Source: Candidatus Scatousia excrementipullorum
Lineage (GTDB): Bacteria; Cyanobacteriota; Vampirovibrionia; Gastranaerophilales; Gastranaerophilaceae
Length of the DNA: 17,720 nt
Assembly: GCA_017694215.1 (NCBI GenBank)
Contig: JADIND010000049.1
Span: forward strand, 1 to 17,720
Direction: 5' to 3'
This document shows, in pieces, positions 1-7,891 of this stretch. The notes beneath the pieces are model-generated. The model was not told where the DNA came from and ran no database searches. It was given only the letters and a program-made list of their open reading frames with translations. The position numbers were made by a program, and so were the translations under genes. How positions within the stretch are numbered: position 1 is the stretch's first letter; every line of letters starts with the position of its first letter.

Positions 1-175
1 GTAAATCCAAGACAGGAGAGGGTTAGGGTGAGGGGGCGGACTAGATAAAAAAGAACAGTAGGTTGTGGTAAATTAAAATTTACCACAACAAAAATGTTTC
101 GGTAATCAGAGATTACCAAAACCTACATTACTGAAAAGGCTCAACTGATTTTTCTACGCTTTCAGGATGACATGG
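1..175 (+). repeat. 175-base structured dispersed repeat, copy 1
   Basis: This stretch recurs inverted at 9567-9741 with about eleven differences by eye, and a short fragment recurs at 17392-17440. It contains a perfect palindrome at 63-88 (12-base arms TTGTGGTAAATT, two-base centre) and a second hairpin at 101-117 (GGTAATC, AGA, GATTACC). Both sit inside an outer pair GTAGGTT (58-64) and AACCTAC (120-126). The left part carries the purine-rich module found in the other hairpin repeats, and the right end is TCAGGATGACATG. It encodes no protein. The element may extend beyond the window's left edge. Confidence 0.85.
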
Positions 176-221
176 GGCGGCTGCGGGTCGAACCCCAAAT
201 GACAGGAATTAAAAATATACA

Positions 222-866
222 TTATTTTATTGCCGGAAAAAGATATTTAACTCCGTCCTCGCCTCTCCACCTGACAAAACCGGTTTTCGGAGTTTTATCA
301 ACATCCAGCACGCTTATTAGCATCCAGTTTCCTCTTATTACATTAAGATTAATCCTTCGCGGATAATTTACGGTTGTTATCGGCTTTGAGGTTTCATCCG
401 GAGAACCATGCAGCCTTTTTATTTGTTCAGGAGTTCCATTCAAAAAATACAGTCCGTATTTTTTTCCGTACATGTTATAAAAATTAACCCAAGTAGAAAA
501 TTTATAAGGGTCATCTTTCTTTATCCAGCCGGTAAGCCCCAGTTTGTTGTCGTATATAACTTCAACCCAATCCTCGTTTTCATCAGTAACAGCCATCAAC
601 GCAAGCCCTTTATCGCCTTTATAAACTATAAAAACGTCCTGAAAAACCAGATTTAACGGTTCAAGTGTATCCTTTGTATATTTGATAACCGTTTTAATTT
701 CGGAATTTACATCCGGCTGTGAATACAATGTTATCGGGCTTGATACCTGATAAACCCCGAGAGTATTTGTTCTGATAAAACTTACCGTATCCGGCATTAC
801 GTCAACGGCAAAACTCTGCAGTGCCATTGCAAAAAATACGAAAATTAAAACGATTATTTTTTTCAT
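222..866 (-). CDS. exported SH3-like domain protein
   Basis: The 214-residue product starts with MKK and a hydrophobic stretch (about 4-17) ending SFA before VD, a likely signal peptidase I site near residue 20, so it is probably exported. Residues about 35-120 look like a bacterial SH3-type fold (LYSQPDVNSEI, DWVEVIYD, GLTGWIKKDD). A second weaker module lies at about 165-210 (NWMLISVLDVD, TGFVRWRGEDG). Such domains usually bind peptidoglycan or other wall components, which is family knowledge and not shown here. The gene starts only 4 bases after the pheT stop with GGGAG about 8 bases before ATG inside the end of pheT, so it is probably co-transcribed and perhaps translationally coupled. 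The SH3 assignment is by eye. Confidence 0.75.
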   Translation of the reverse strand: MKKIIVLIFVFFAMALQSFAVDVMPDTVSFIRTNTLGVYQVSSPITLYSQPDVNSEIKTVIKYTKDTLEPLNLVFQDVFIVYKGDKGLALMAVTDENEDWVEVIYDNKLGLTGWIKKDDPYKFSTWVNFYNMYGKKYGLYFLNGTPEQIKRLHGSPDETSKPITTVNYPRRINLNVIRGNWMLISVLDVDKTPKTGFVRWRGEDGVKYLFPAIK

Positions 867-870
867 ACGC

Positions 871-3351
871 TTACTCCCTGAAACTTATGTCAGCATAAGC
901 TTTTTGAAGCTTTTCTCTGACATTTTGCATCTGACGGTCAATAACTTCATCCGTCAGGGTTGCATTTTCATCCTGCATATAAATTCTGAAAGCAAGGCTT
1001 TTGTAACCTTTTTCAATATTTTCGCCCTGATAAACATCAAATACTTCACTGCCTTTGAAGATATTCTGCTGTACTCCGCCTTTAATTACCCGCTGAATAT
1101 CGTCATATGAAACATCTTCATTAATAACAAATGCCAGATCGCGGCGGACTTCAGGGAACTGAGGCAGATGTTTAAATCTCGGGATTGTTTCTTTTACTAT
1201 TGCAATCAAAGCATCAAGATCAACTTTGAAAATAAAAGCCTCCTGATTGAATTTCATCTTATCTTTCAAAATCGGATGAATTTGTCCGAAATATCCAACC
1301 GTCTGAAGATTTTTGCCGAGAATATTAATTGCGGCACTTCTGTAAGGGTGCATAATCGCATGAGTTTTCGCAAGCGGTGATTTATCAAATGGTGTAAGTT
1401 TAATACGTTTTTCAACACCCAATTCCGCAAAAAGTTTTTCCAGAATACCTTTTACCGTATAAAAATCAGGAGAAGTTTTGACCTGCCATTTTGAATTTTC
1501 AACATCTCCCGTTAAAACGCCAGCGAGAACTTTTGTTTCTTTAACACCGGTGTTTTTCTCATCAGAAGTTCCTTCAATACTGTAAGTTTTACCTATTTCG
1601 TATGCCCAGAAAGTTTTCTGTCCGTTATCGTAATTGTACTTCATACAATTAAGAACGCTTACGGCAAGAGTTTCACGCAGCATTGCAGATTCCTCGCTAA
1701 TCGGGTTCAAAACTTTCACGGCCTTTTCATCATCATAAGGAATCATATACTTATCCAGCAATGGTTTACCGATTAAGGAAGTTGTAACTATTTCGTTCAA
1801 GCCGGAAGAAAGCATTAATTCATGTACTTTTTTCACAACTTTTTCTTCCAGAGTGATAACAGGAGTCTGCATTTTATTCGGAAGAGTCGGTGTAATCTTA
1901 TCATAACCGTTAATACGTGCGATTTCTTCAATCAAATCAATTTCGCGGGTAACGTCATAAGCTCTGAAAGACGGAACAAGGAATTTCGCGGCAGCGGCAT
2001 TTCCGCCTAATCTTTCAAAACCGAGGTTTTCAAGGATTGAATCACATCTTTCAGGAGCTATTTCAACACCTAAAATTCTTTTAACCTGAGGGTATCTTAA
2101 AGTTATTTCAATCGGCTCGAGTCTGTTGTTACCGGCCTCAACAACGCCCTCAATTTTTGCATCGGCAAGTTCAACCATAAGCTGCATTGCACGCATTAAA
2201 GCAGGTTTTACGGCTTCAATATCAATACCGCGTTCAAATCTTGCAGATGCTTCACTTCTGTATCCTGCACTTCTTGAAGATTTTCTGTTGCTTGCAGGAG
2301 TAAAGTATGCAGCTTCTAATGCGATTGATGTTGTATTATCATCAATTTCGGAATTAGCACCGCCAAATACACCGCCAAGACATACACCTTCTTCTTTTGT
2401 TGCAATTAAAACACTGTCAGTTGTGAGAGTTCTCTCAACACCGTCAAGGGTAACAAGTTTTTCGCCTTCTTTTGCACGTCTGACGCATAAATATCCGTTT
2501 AATTTGTCCAAATCAAAGGCATGCAGAGGTGTGCCGTATTCAAGCAGAACATAGTTCGTAATATCAACGACATTGTTAATTGCACGGATGCCTGATGCGA
2601 GCAGTCTTTTCTGCATCCAATCCGGCGACGGTTTAATTTTAATATCTTTCAAAACCCCGATGGAATAGTATTTGCAGACATCTTTATCAATAATTTCAAC
2701 CTTAAACTTATCTGTAGACAAATCTCTTGTTGATTCAAGCGGAGAGAATTTCAACGGTGTATTGAATAATGAACTTAATTCTCTTGCAACCCCTATAACA
2801 GACATCTGATCTCCTCTGTTTGCGGTTGGAGCAACATCAATAACCGTATCTTTTTCAAAACCGAGAACATCTTCAACATTTTCACCGATTTTCACATCAG
2901 GGAAAATTCTGTTCAAAATCAAAATTCCGTCTTCTTCCTGATAATTACGTTCGGCTACGCCCAATTCATCAGCTGAACAAAGCATTCCCTGAGACTCAAC
3001 CCCTCTGATAACAGCAGGAGTAAGTGTAAACATTTCACCGGTTTTTCTGTCAAGAACCTGACTGCCTACTGATGCATAAGGAACAATCTGACCTTCTTTA
3101 ATATTTTGAGCACCGCAAACAACAGTCTTAAGCCCTGAACCTGTATTAACCGTTACAAGATGTAAATGATCGGAATTCGGGTGATTATCAATTTTTTCAA
3201 TTTTAACTGTTTTTATATTCGTAAATCGCGGTTTAACTTCTTCTATTGCTTCAACCTCTAACCCGCTCATTGTAAGCTCATGAGCAATCTGTTCGTCTTC
3301 TATATTTGATAAATCTACAAATTCGTTTAACCAGTTAATTGATACCTGCAT
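871..3351 (-). CDS. pheT: phenylalanyl-tRNA synthetase beta subunit
   Basis: The 826-residue product is full length for bacterial PheT, which forms an alpha2beta2 enzyme with PheS and charges tRNA-Phe in the cytoplasm. From the chosen start MQVSINWLNEFV the order is: an EMAP-like tRNA-binding domain at about 44-154 (HPNSDHLHLV at 57), a TANRGDQMSVIGVAREL motif near 176, the B3/B4 region (editing and core), the B5 region around 405-475, and a C-terminal ferredoxin-fold anticodon-binding domain at about 733-825 (FPEVRRDLAF). An upstream in-frame ATG at 3429 would add 26 residues. The ATG at 3351 is preferred because GAGGG precedes it at good spacing, the family N-terminus begins there, and the promoter at 3373-3401 lies inside the longer version. 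pheS is not adjacent. Confidence 0.97.
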   Translation of the reverse strand: MQVSINWLNEFVDLSNIEDEQIAHELTMSGLEVEAIEEVKPRFTNIKTVKIEKIDNHPNSDHLHLVTVNTGSGLKTVVCGAQNIKEGQIVPYASVGSQVLDRKTGEMFTLTPAVIRGVESQGMLCSADELGVAERNYQEEDGILILNRIFPDVKIGENVEDVLGFEKDTVIDVAPTANRGDQMSVIGVARELSSLFNTPLKFSPLESTRDLSTDKFKVEIIDKDVCKYYSIGVLKDIKIKPSPDWMQKRLLASGIRAINNVVDITNYVLLEYGTPLHAFDLDKLNGYLCVRRAKEGEKLVTLDGVERTLTTDSVLIATKEEGVCLGGVFGGANSEIDDNTTSIALEAAYFTPASNRKSSRSAGYRSEASARFERGIDIEAVKPALMRAMQLMVELADAKIEGVVEAGNNRLEPIEITLRYPQVKRILGVEIAPERCDSILENLGFERLGGNAAAAKFLVPSFRAYDVTREIDLIEEIARINGYDKITPTLPNKMQTPVITLEEKVVKKVHELMLSSGLNEIVTTSLIGKPLLDKYMIPYDDEKAVKVLNPISEESAMLRETLAVSVLNCMKYNYDNGQKTFWAYEIGKTYSIEGTSDEKNTGVKETKVLAGVLTGDVENSKWQVKTSPDFYTVKGILEKLFAELGVEKRIKLTPFDKSPLAKTHAIMHPYRSAAINILGKNLQTVGYFGQIHPILKDKMKFNQEAFIFKVDLDALIAIVKETIPRFKHLPQFPEVRRDLAFVINEDVSYDDIQRVIKGGVQQNIFKGSEVFDVYQGENIEKGYKSLAFRIYMQDENATLTDEVIDRQMQNVREKLQKAYADISFRE

Positions 3352-3372
3352 TGATACTTCCCTCTTAATAAT

Positions 3373-3401
3373 ATTATACTTATAAGCTGATGATATAACA
3401 A
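3373..3401 (-). promoter_or_regulatory. sigma70-type promoter of pheT
   Basis: On the minus strand TTGTTA (3396-3401), a 17-base spacer and a perfect TATAAT (3373-3378) precede the pheT start. The predicted transcript would start near 3366 and leave a very short leader, with no room for a T-box. Confidence 0.65.
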
Positions 3402-3961
3402 AATAAATCAGTTGTAAAATGGTTTGCACCTGTCAGGGGAAAAAGAGGATATTTAACCGCTGCGGTACAGAAAAATTGTGACTGTTCAAAATGACATGAA
3501 AAAATCCCCCTTTTCTTCCCCCTTTATAAAAGGGGGCTAGGGTTCTGCCTCCTTTGTAAGGAGCAAAGGGAACAGGTGAACGCAGTGAGCCTTGTGAACC
3601 TGCTTCCGTAACGAAGTGAAGGTGAGGTGGCACGAAGTGCCGGAAGGTTTTAAGGAAGGTGCGGAAACCTTGGTTTCTGCTCACTCGTTCCTTTTGGTCG
3701 AGTGTTTTCTTTTCTTTCGTCTGTTTCTTTATATTCTTGGTTGTCAGCATAATATTCCCTCGCCCCTTTTTTGGGAGAGGGTTAGGGAGAGGGGGCAGAC
3801 ATAATAAAAGCCTTGCCCCCCTTTTTTAAAGGGAAAAACGAAGTGGGATTTTCTTCATGCCGCGGCAGTAATGCTTTTTCAAAAAAAACGACTCACTTTT
3901 CAGTTCGTCGTTGGAAAATTAATAGGAAAAAGGAAAAAGGAAAGGAAAATCTTTCTTTTGA

Positions 3962-3997
3962 ATATACATATCAACCCGTTCGGATGTTTATGTATAT
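3962..3997 (-). terminator. possible terminator of the coiled-coil protein gene
   Basis: The inverted repeat ATATACATA (3962-3970) and TATGTATAT (3989-3997) has an 18-base loop and lies about 30 bases beyond the stop of the 4028-5035 gene. The stem is AT-rich and no strong U run follows, so termination is only a possibility. Confidence 0.25.
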
Positions 3998-4027
3998 CCG
4001 GTATTTCTTTATTTTCTTCCGAATAGA

Positions 4028-5035
4028 TTATCCGAAAGTTTTGAATGTTGATTCTACGTTCTTTTCAATAACTTTTTGTACCGCATCCATTTCTGTCTGA
4101 ATTGCATCCTGTTCGGTATCTAATTGTTTCAAACGTAATTCAAGGTTTTTATCTTCTGCCTGAACGATTTCGATTTTTGCGTTAATATCCTGGATAGCCT
4201 GATCGTAGAGATATTTTTCGTGTTCGTATTCGTTCATAGCATCCTGATATGCTTCCTGATCTGTTTCAGTATTGGTTGTCAGAGGATACTCAATCATAAC
4301 ACCGTTGGCGTCAGGAATACTGATTGATATAAATCTGCCTGAAGTATCTTTTTCAACTTTACAGTTCTGAATGGCTTTGAATTCTTCCACTCTCTGGGCA
4401 CTGCCGATACTGTAGCTGTTAATATTTGATAATGACTGACCTGTTTTGTCGTCATATTCAGCATTTTGTACATCAGAGACCTTATAGAAGAATGGAGTTT
4501 CTTTACCTGTTTCAGTGTTTGTAACATATCTTACAAACCAATCTGTTTCTTCACCGTTGTTATATTTTTCTTCAAGAAGTGCTTTCCAGGCAAGTTCTTC
4601 AATTTGTTTTTTCTGCTGGTCTTCAGGATCTTCTATAGTAGGATCTAATGAACCTAATTCTCTCAATTCGTGAGTCCCTACAGCATAAGTTGCACCGTTA
4701 TTAATCTCGGTAATGATTGTTGAAGCGGCTGCAACCGGCGTAAAATCTTCCTGCCATTTTGAAAGATAGCTGACTGTGTAAAAACCGTTTGCCTGTGCAA
4801 TCATTGATGTAGTTTCGTTAGTCAAAGCACCATCTTCAAATGTATAAACTGTTTTTGTATAATCATCAACTGACGGAGGAACCGGAACGGTCATGCCGAG
4901 AAGGTCGTTGTAGAAGTTGGCAGATTCATTAGCTAACGAAGTACGCTGCTGGTTAACCTGCTGTCCTTCATATTCAACGTTAGTTTTTCGAGCCGTCAGA
5001 CCCAAAAATCTAGCTTGTGAAGCGGACATTCCCAT
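4028..5035 (-). CDS. lineage-type coiled-coil protein of unknown function
   Basis: The 335-residue product begins MGMSASQARFLGLTARKTN, a start I associate with a Gastranaerophilales family, though no search was run. The N-terminus (residues 1-50, SQARFLGLTARK, QQVNQQRTSLANES) is amphipathic helix and faintly recalls the first helix of flagellar hook-junction and flagellin-type proteins. Residues about 60-260 are acidic with mixed strands. Residues about 262-330 form a long heptad-rich helix ending NVESTFKTFG. There is no signal peptide or membrane segment. The start at 5035 is chosen over the ATG at 5029 because GAAAGGAA (5046-5053) is 10 bases away. A minus-strand TATAAT (5143-5148) in the 121-base gap suggests its own promoter. 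A structural role in a filament or secreted assembly is only a guess. Confidence 0.8.
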   Translation of the reverse strand: MGMSASQARFLGLTARKTNVEYEGQQVNQQRTSLANESANFYNDLLGMTVPVPPSVDDYTKTVYTFEDGALTNETTSMIAQANGFYTVSYLSKWQEDFTPVAAASTIITEINNGATYAVGTHELRELGSLDPTIEDPEDQQKKQIEELAWKALLEEKYNNGEETDWFVRYVTNTETGKETPFFYKVSDVQNAEYDDKTGQSLSNINSYSIGSAQRVEEFKAIQNCKVEKDTSGRFISISIPDANGVMIEYPLTTNTETDQEAYQDAMNEYEHEKYLYDQAIQDINAKIEIVQAEDKNLELRLKQLDTEQDAIQTEMDAVQKVIEKNVESTFKTFG

Positions 5036-5156
5036 CTTTGCCTAGTTCCTTTCTTACTTTACTTTGTGCTTACATGCATGTTATCGGCAGTAAGAATCAG
5101 AAACTTTAAATTTTTGAGTAATATTGTTAAGTTTTTGTTACAATTATAGTTTTTTA

Positions 5157-5669
5157 TCAACACTTGAAACGGTCTGAAATATAAGACAGGATTGCACCTC
5201 CGACTTCTTCATTTGCATCGAAACATGCCGGCTGCGGATTCAAAGAATTGCGGATTAACATGGCAACCAGCGGCCCGAAGGCGTCCGGAACCTGTATTTT
5301 TCTGTAAATTCCTGCAAGAAAGGTCTGAATGTTCGGGGAATTTGTACTGTTAAAACGGGATAAAAGTGGATACATTTTATCAATGCCTTTTGTACCGCTG
5401 TCTTGCATACGGTTTAAGATATAAAGCGTTTCCGTTATCTGGGCTTCGTTATTGGAATTTTTCAATATTTCTTTAATATAAGGCAGAGCCGATTCCTTTT
5501 GTTTAACAAAGAAATCGACCTTATCCTCATTAAAAAGGCAGTAATTTCTCTGCGGTGACGGCAAGATAACCCCTGCTTGATTTTGGCAGCTTGTCCGGAA
5601 ATTTGCTGAACTGTTCCTGTTGTATGGATTTAACGGTGTATATGGCTGAATTACTAAATTATTATACAT
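5157..5669 (-). CDS. small helical (HEAT-like) protein, function unknown
   Basis: The 170-residue product has a polar Asn/Pro-rich N-terminus (1-45) and then an all-helical stretch (about 48-165). Paired helices such as ALPYIKEILKN, ITETLYILNRM, IDKMYPLLSRF and AFGPLVAMLIRN suggest a few HEAT-type repeats, which usually serve as protein-binding scaffolds. There is no signal peptide or membrane segment. GGAGG (5677-5681) lies 7 bases before ATG, and the gene starts 15 bases after the stop of the upstream membrane-protein gene, so it is probably the last gene of that operon. The HEAT call is weak; I do not recognise the family. Confidence 0.75.
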   Translation of the reverse strand: MYNNLVIQPYTPLNPYNRNSSANFRTSCQNQAGVILPSPQRNYCLFNEDKVDFFVKQKESALPYIKEILKNSNNEAQITETLYILNRMQDSGTKGIDKMYPLLSRFNSTNSPNIQTFLAGIYRKIQVPDAFGPLVAMLIRNSLNPQPACFDANEEVGGAILSYISDRFKC

Positions 5670-5684
5670 TCACAAACCTCCAAA

Positions 5685-7148
5685 CTATGAATAAACAAAC
5701 GGAGGACCGTTTTTAATTTCAAACAATATATTATCTGCCATGACTTTCAATTCGTCTTTAGGCTTGCCGTTTGCGGCCTGACGGTAGAATTCTTCTACAA
5801 GCGGCTGAATTGCTGCATCTTTTTTGGATTTAAAATTACGGAGTTCGGTTGATACAAGGCGGTTCTGTAAATCAATTTCGGTTTGGGCATTAATCTTTTT
5901 GACCTGAACTTCTTTTATTGCTTCTCCTGCGAGTTTTCCGCCGTAACTTACCGCCGTAAGCCCTGTTATACCGAAAAACAACTGCTTGAACTGTTTGTTA
6001 TCCGTATTAAGCAGATAATTAAAAAGGTGAGCCCTGTAATCATCAACGTGTGAATAGAAAGTCGTTTTGTCAGAGCCGTCGCCGCCCATTGCTTCATTGA
6101 CTTTTGCGGTTGCTTTAAAGACTTCTTTTGTAAAATCTTCTATTTCTTCATGTTTCCAGTTGAGCTTCTGCAAAGAATCCTGTATATATTCTTTTGAGGC
6201 ATCAATTTCGTTAAACAGAGTTTTCAGAGTCATTTTGTCAGCATCTTTTGAAGAATCTTTTGAAGTCTTTATAATTTCATTTATAATATTCTTTTTATTT
6301 TTAATACTCTGATCAAGATATTTTTTGCCGGCGTTCAGGTTTTTCATAGACCAGAACCCGAGCCCGATAATTGATGCAACAGTTCCTGCACCGAGAAGGA
6401 AATATTTCAAAGAACCGTCTTTTTTATCTTTAGAAAATTTCCCTTCACCAAAGGATATACCGGCAAAGGTTTTGATATTATTGCTGCCGGAAACATATTT
6501 TTCAAACTCTTTTGCTCTTTGGGATAGCATACTCCTTATAATCTGAATTTTTCCGCTGAACGAGCGTGTTTCAATATCAATCAGATTTTCCTGAAGATTT
6601 TTTTGAATATCGGCTTCTTTTTTCTTTACCCAGACTTCTTTAAACCCGTCAAAAAAAGTTTTTCCCATAAACGCCATAGAAGTAAGGGCTAGTACACCGC
6701 TTCCGGCAAGAATTGTTTTTCGGGTAGGGTTTCTTATCATTCTGTAAATTGCCTGATGGGTTTCCTGATTAATAGCAACGTTTCTTGTTGTTGACGGGAG
6801 TTTTTCAAGGTGTTGGCGTTCAATTTCCATATTAACACCGGCATTTTTCCGTATAAATGCGGTCATAAGCCCTACAACACCCATAACCCCGACAGCTATC
6901 GCACTAATCGGAATAAGACTTTTTTCCTTTGAATTTATATTATCATCCAAATTCGACGGCATTTTGACGTTATCTGAAATAACCAGAGTGTCATACATCT
7001 CATCCATATTAACACCGGTTTTGCCGTCTTTGATAAAATTGTTAACGACAACGCCTTCTTTTGTATATGCATTTGTTCTTTTCTGCGGTGCGGTAAGATT
7101 TCGCTGCTGTCTTAACGTTTCACCGTCATGGAACTGATTAACGTTCAT
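5685..7148 (-). CDS. membrane protein with four hydrophobic segments, function unknown
   Basis: The 487-residue product has a polar N-terminus and four hydrophobic segments at about 78-99, 145-166, 249-268 and 389-405. Charged, helical loops separate them (for example 170-245 and 275-385). The second segment (ILAGSGVLALTSMAF) and the fourth (FFGITGLTAVSYGGK) are each followed by a similar stretch, KEVWVKKKEADIQKNLQ and KEVQVKKINAQTEIDLQ, so the protein looks like an internal duplication. It ends NGPPFVYS. It overlaps the end of the upstream zinc-motif gene by 11 bases, a sign of translational coupling. It belongs to the operon behind the riboswitch-like leader. I do not know its function. Confidence 0.82.
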   Translation of the reverse strand: MNVNQFHDGETLRQQRNLTAPQKRTNAYTKEGVVVNNFIKDGKTGVNMDEMYDTLVISDNVKMPSNLDDNINSKEKSLIPISAIAVGVMGVVGLMTAFIRKNAGVNMEIERQHLEKLPSTTRNVAINQETHQAIYRMIRNPTRKTILAGSGVLALTSMAFMGKTFFDGFKEVWVKKKEADIQKNLQENLIDIETRSFSGKIQIIRSMLSQRAKEFEKYVSGSNNIKTFAGISFGEGKFSKDKKDGSLKYFLLGAGTVASIIGLGFWSMKNLNAGKKYLDQSIKNKKNIINEIIKTSKDSSKDADKMTLKTLFNEIDASKEYIQDSLQKLNWKHEEIEDFTKEVFKATAKVNEAMGGDGSDKTTFYSHVDDYRAHLFNYLLNTDNKQFKQLFFGITGLTAVSYGGKLAGEAIKEVQVKKINAQTEIDLQNRLVSTELRNFKSKKDAAIQPLVEEFYRQAANGKPKDELKVMADNILFEIKNGPPFVYS

Positions 7149-7839
7149 TTTCTTCTAAATCCTTTTCGTCTTCCTTTTTTAATTTCTTATATAAATCATG
7201 TATAAATGTTTTCAGTTTAAAAGCTTTTTTGGTTTCATCAACCTGTTTGTCATCGTTATCTGCATCCTGCGGATTAAAGATAGAAAACAATGATTTCACT
7301 TTCTTTTTAAATTCATTTAAAGTTTCTGAGAGTTTTTTGGCTATTGCTGTTTTAACTTCACCGTAAACTGCTGCAAGCTTATCAGAAATGTCCGCTAATT
7401 TTTGTCCAACTGTTTGTAATGCGTTTTGAACGGTTTGCGGAAAGCTTTTTATAGCATTCAAAGTACCGCCGATTACGGTATTCAGAACAAAATTTACGGG
7501 TTTTGCAATTATAGCGGGAGTGTTTGCACTGAAAAACTTTGCAAGTACGGCGGCTTTTTGTGAAGCGTTATTCATGGCATTTTGAAACGCCACAGCCTGC
7601 TGTGCAAAATTCTGTGCATCCTGCTGACGCTGAAGTTTTGCATTCTGTTGTGCTTTTAGGAATGCTCCTATGGCAGCACACTCATTCCAGCTCATTTCAC
7701 CCGGTTTTGCGGAGAAATCGGCTTTTCTCATACTGCCTCCTCCGCCCATACCGTTACAAATAGGGCATGCTCCCTGCGGAAGCCCGTGGGGACAGGTTCC
7801 TATTCGTGCATTATTTGCCTGTACGGCTCCGTATGCCAT
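7138..7839 (-). CDS. small zinc-motif protein with helical body, function unknown
   Basis: The 233-residue product carries Cys16, His18, Cys25 and Cys28 in CPHGLPQGACPIC, a likely zinc knuckle, followed by a Gly-rich linker. Residues 50-105 are Gln/Ala-rich helix, and 108-190 is a long amphipathic helix with hydrophobic patches (VNFVLNTVIGG, VGQKLADISDKLAAVYG). The C-terminus is highly charged. There is no signal peptide. AGAGGA (7847-7852) lies 7 bases before ATG and sits within the 3' arm of a hairpin, so translation may be controlled by the leader RNA. It is the first gene of a probable three-gene operon with the membrane protein (11-base overlap) and the HEAT-like protein. Zinc binding is inferred from the motif only. 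Confidence 0.8.
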   Translation of the reverse strand: MAYGAVQANNARIGTCPHGLPQGACPICNGMGGGGSMRKADFSAKPGEMSWNECAAIGAFLKAQQNAKLQRQQDAQNFAQQAVAFQNAMNNASQKAAVLAKFFSANTPAIIAKPVNFVLNTVIGGTLNAIKSFPQTVQNALQTVGQKLADISDKLAAVYGEVKTAIAKKLSETLNEFKKKVKSLFSIFNPQDADNDDKQVDETKKAFKLKTFIHDLYKKLKKEDEKDLEENER

Positions 7840-7840
7840 T

Positions 7841-7874
7841 AAAAAATCCTCTGCTTTTCTTAATTCTCAGAGGA
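7841..7874 (-). promoter_or_regulatory. hairpin hiding the ribosome binding site, followed by six U
   Basis: On the minus strand UCCUCUG (7868-7874) can pair with CAGAGGA (7847-7853) around a 14-base loop, and six U (7841-7846) follow before AAUG. The 3' arm contains the AGAGGA ribosome binding site of the 7138-7839 gene. The hairpin could therefore block translation or act as a weak terminator, the usual output part of a riboswitch. Confidence 0.6.
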
Positions 7875-7891
7875 CAACTTTGAAAACTTTT

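Larger units (their letters stand above)
3352..4027. repeat. intergenic mosaic of short hairpin repeats
   Basis: This 676-base gap holds no convincing gene. Visible units are: a TTCAAAATGACATG end at 3485-3498; a CCCCCTTT/AAAGGGGG hairpin at 3518-3536; CTCCTT/AAGGAG at 3549-3563; GGCAC-GAA-GTGCC near 3629-3641; and the purine-rich module GGGAGAGGGTTAGGGAGAGG around 3772-3800. Bases 3485-3550 recur in the same orientation at 9932-9998, and the module at 3748-3808 recurs inverted near 10007-10060 and 10133-10194. The two open frames across it are by-products of the repeats. The last 130 bases hold a 9-base inverted repeat described separately. Confidence 0.8.

Noticed and set aside
176..200. 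tRNA T-arm-like string GGGTCGAACCCC
   Set aside because: No acceptor, D or anticodon arm can be drawn around it.
2126..2554. Plus-strand 142-residue open frame
   Set aside because: It is antisense to pheT, whose own frame is full length and conserved.
3433..3750. Minus-strand open frame of 105 residues and plus-strand frames at 3616-4100
   Set aside because: They run through hairpin repeats also present at 9932-10194, show low-complexity Lys/Gly/Pro translations, and have no ribosome binding site or family resemblance.
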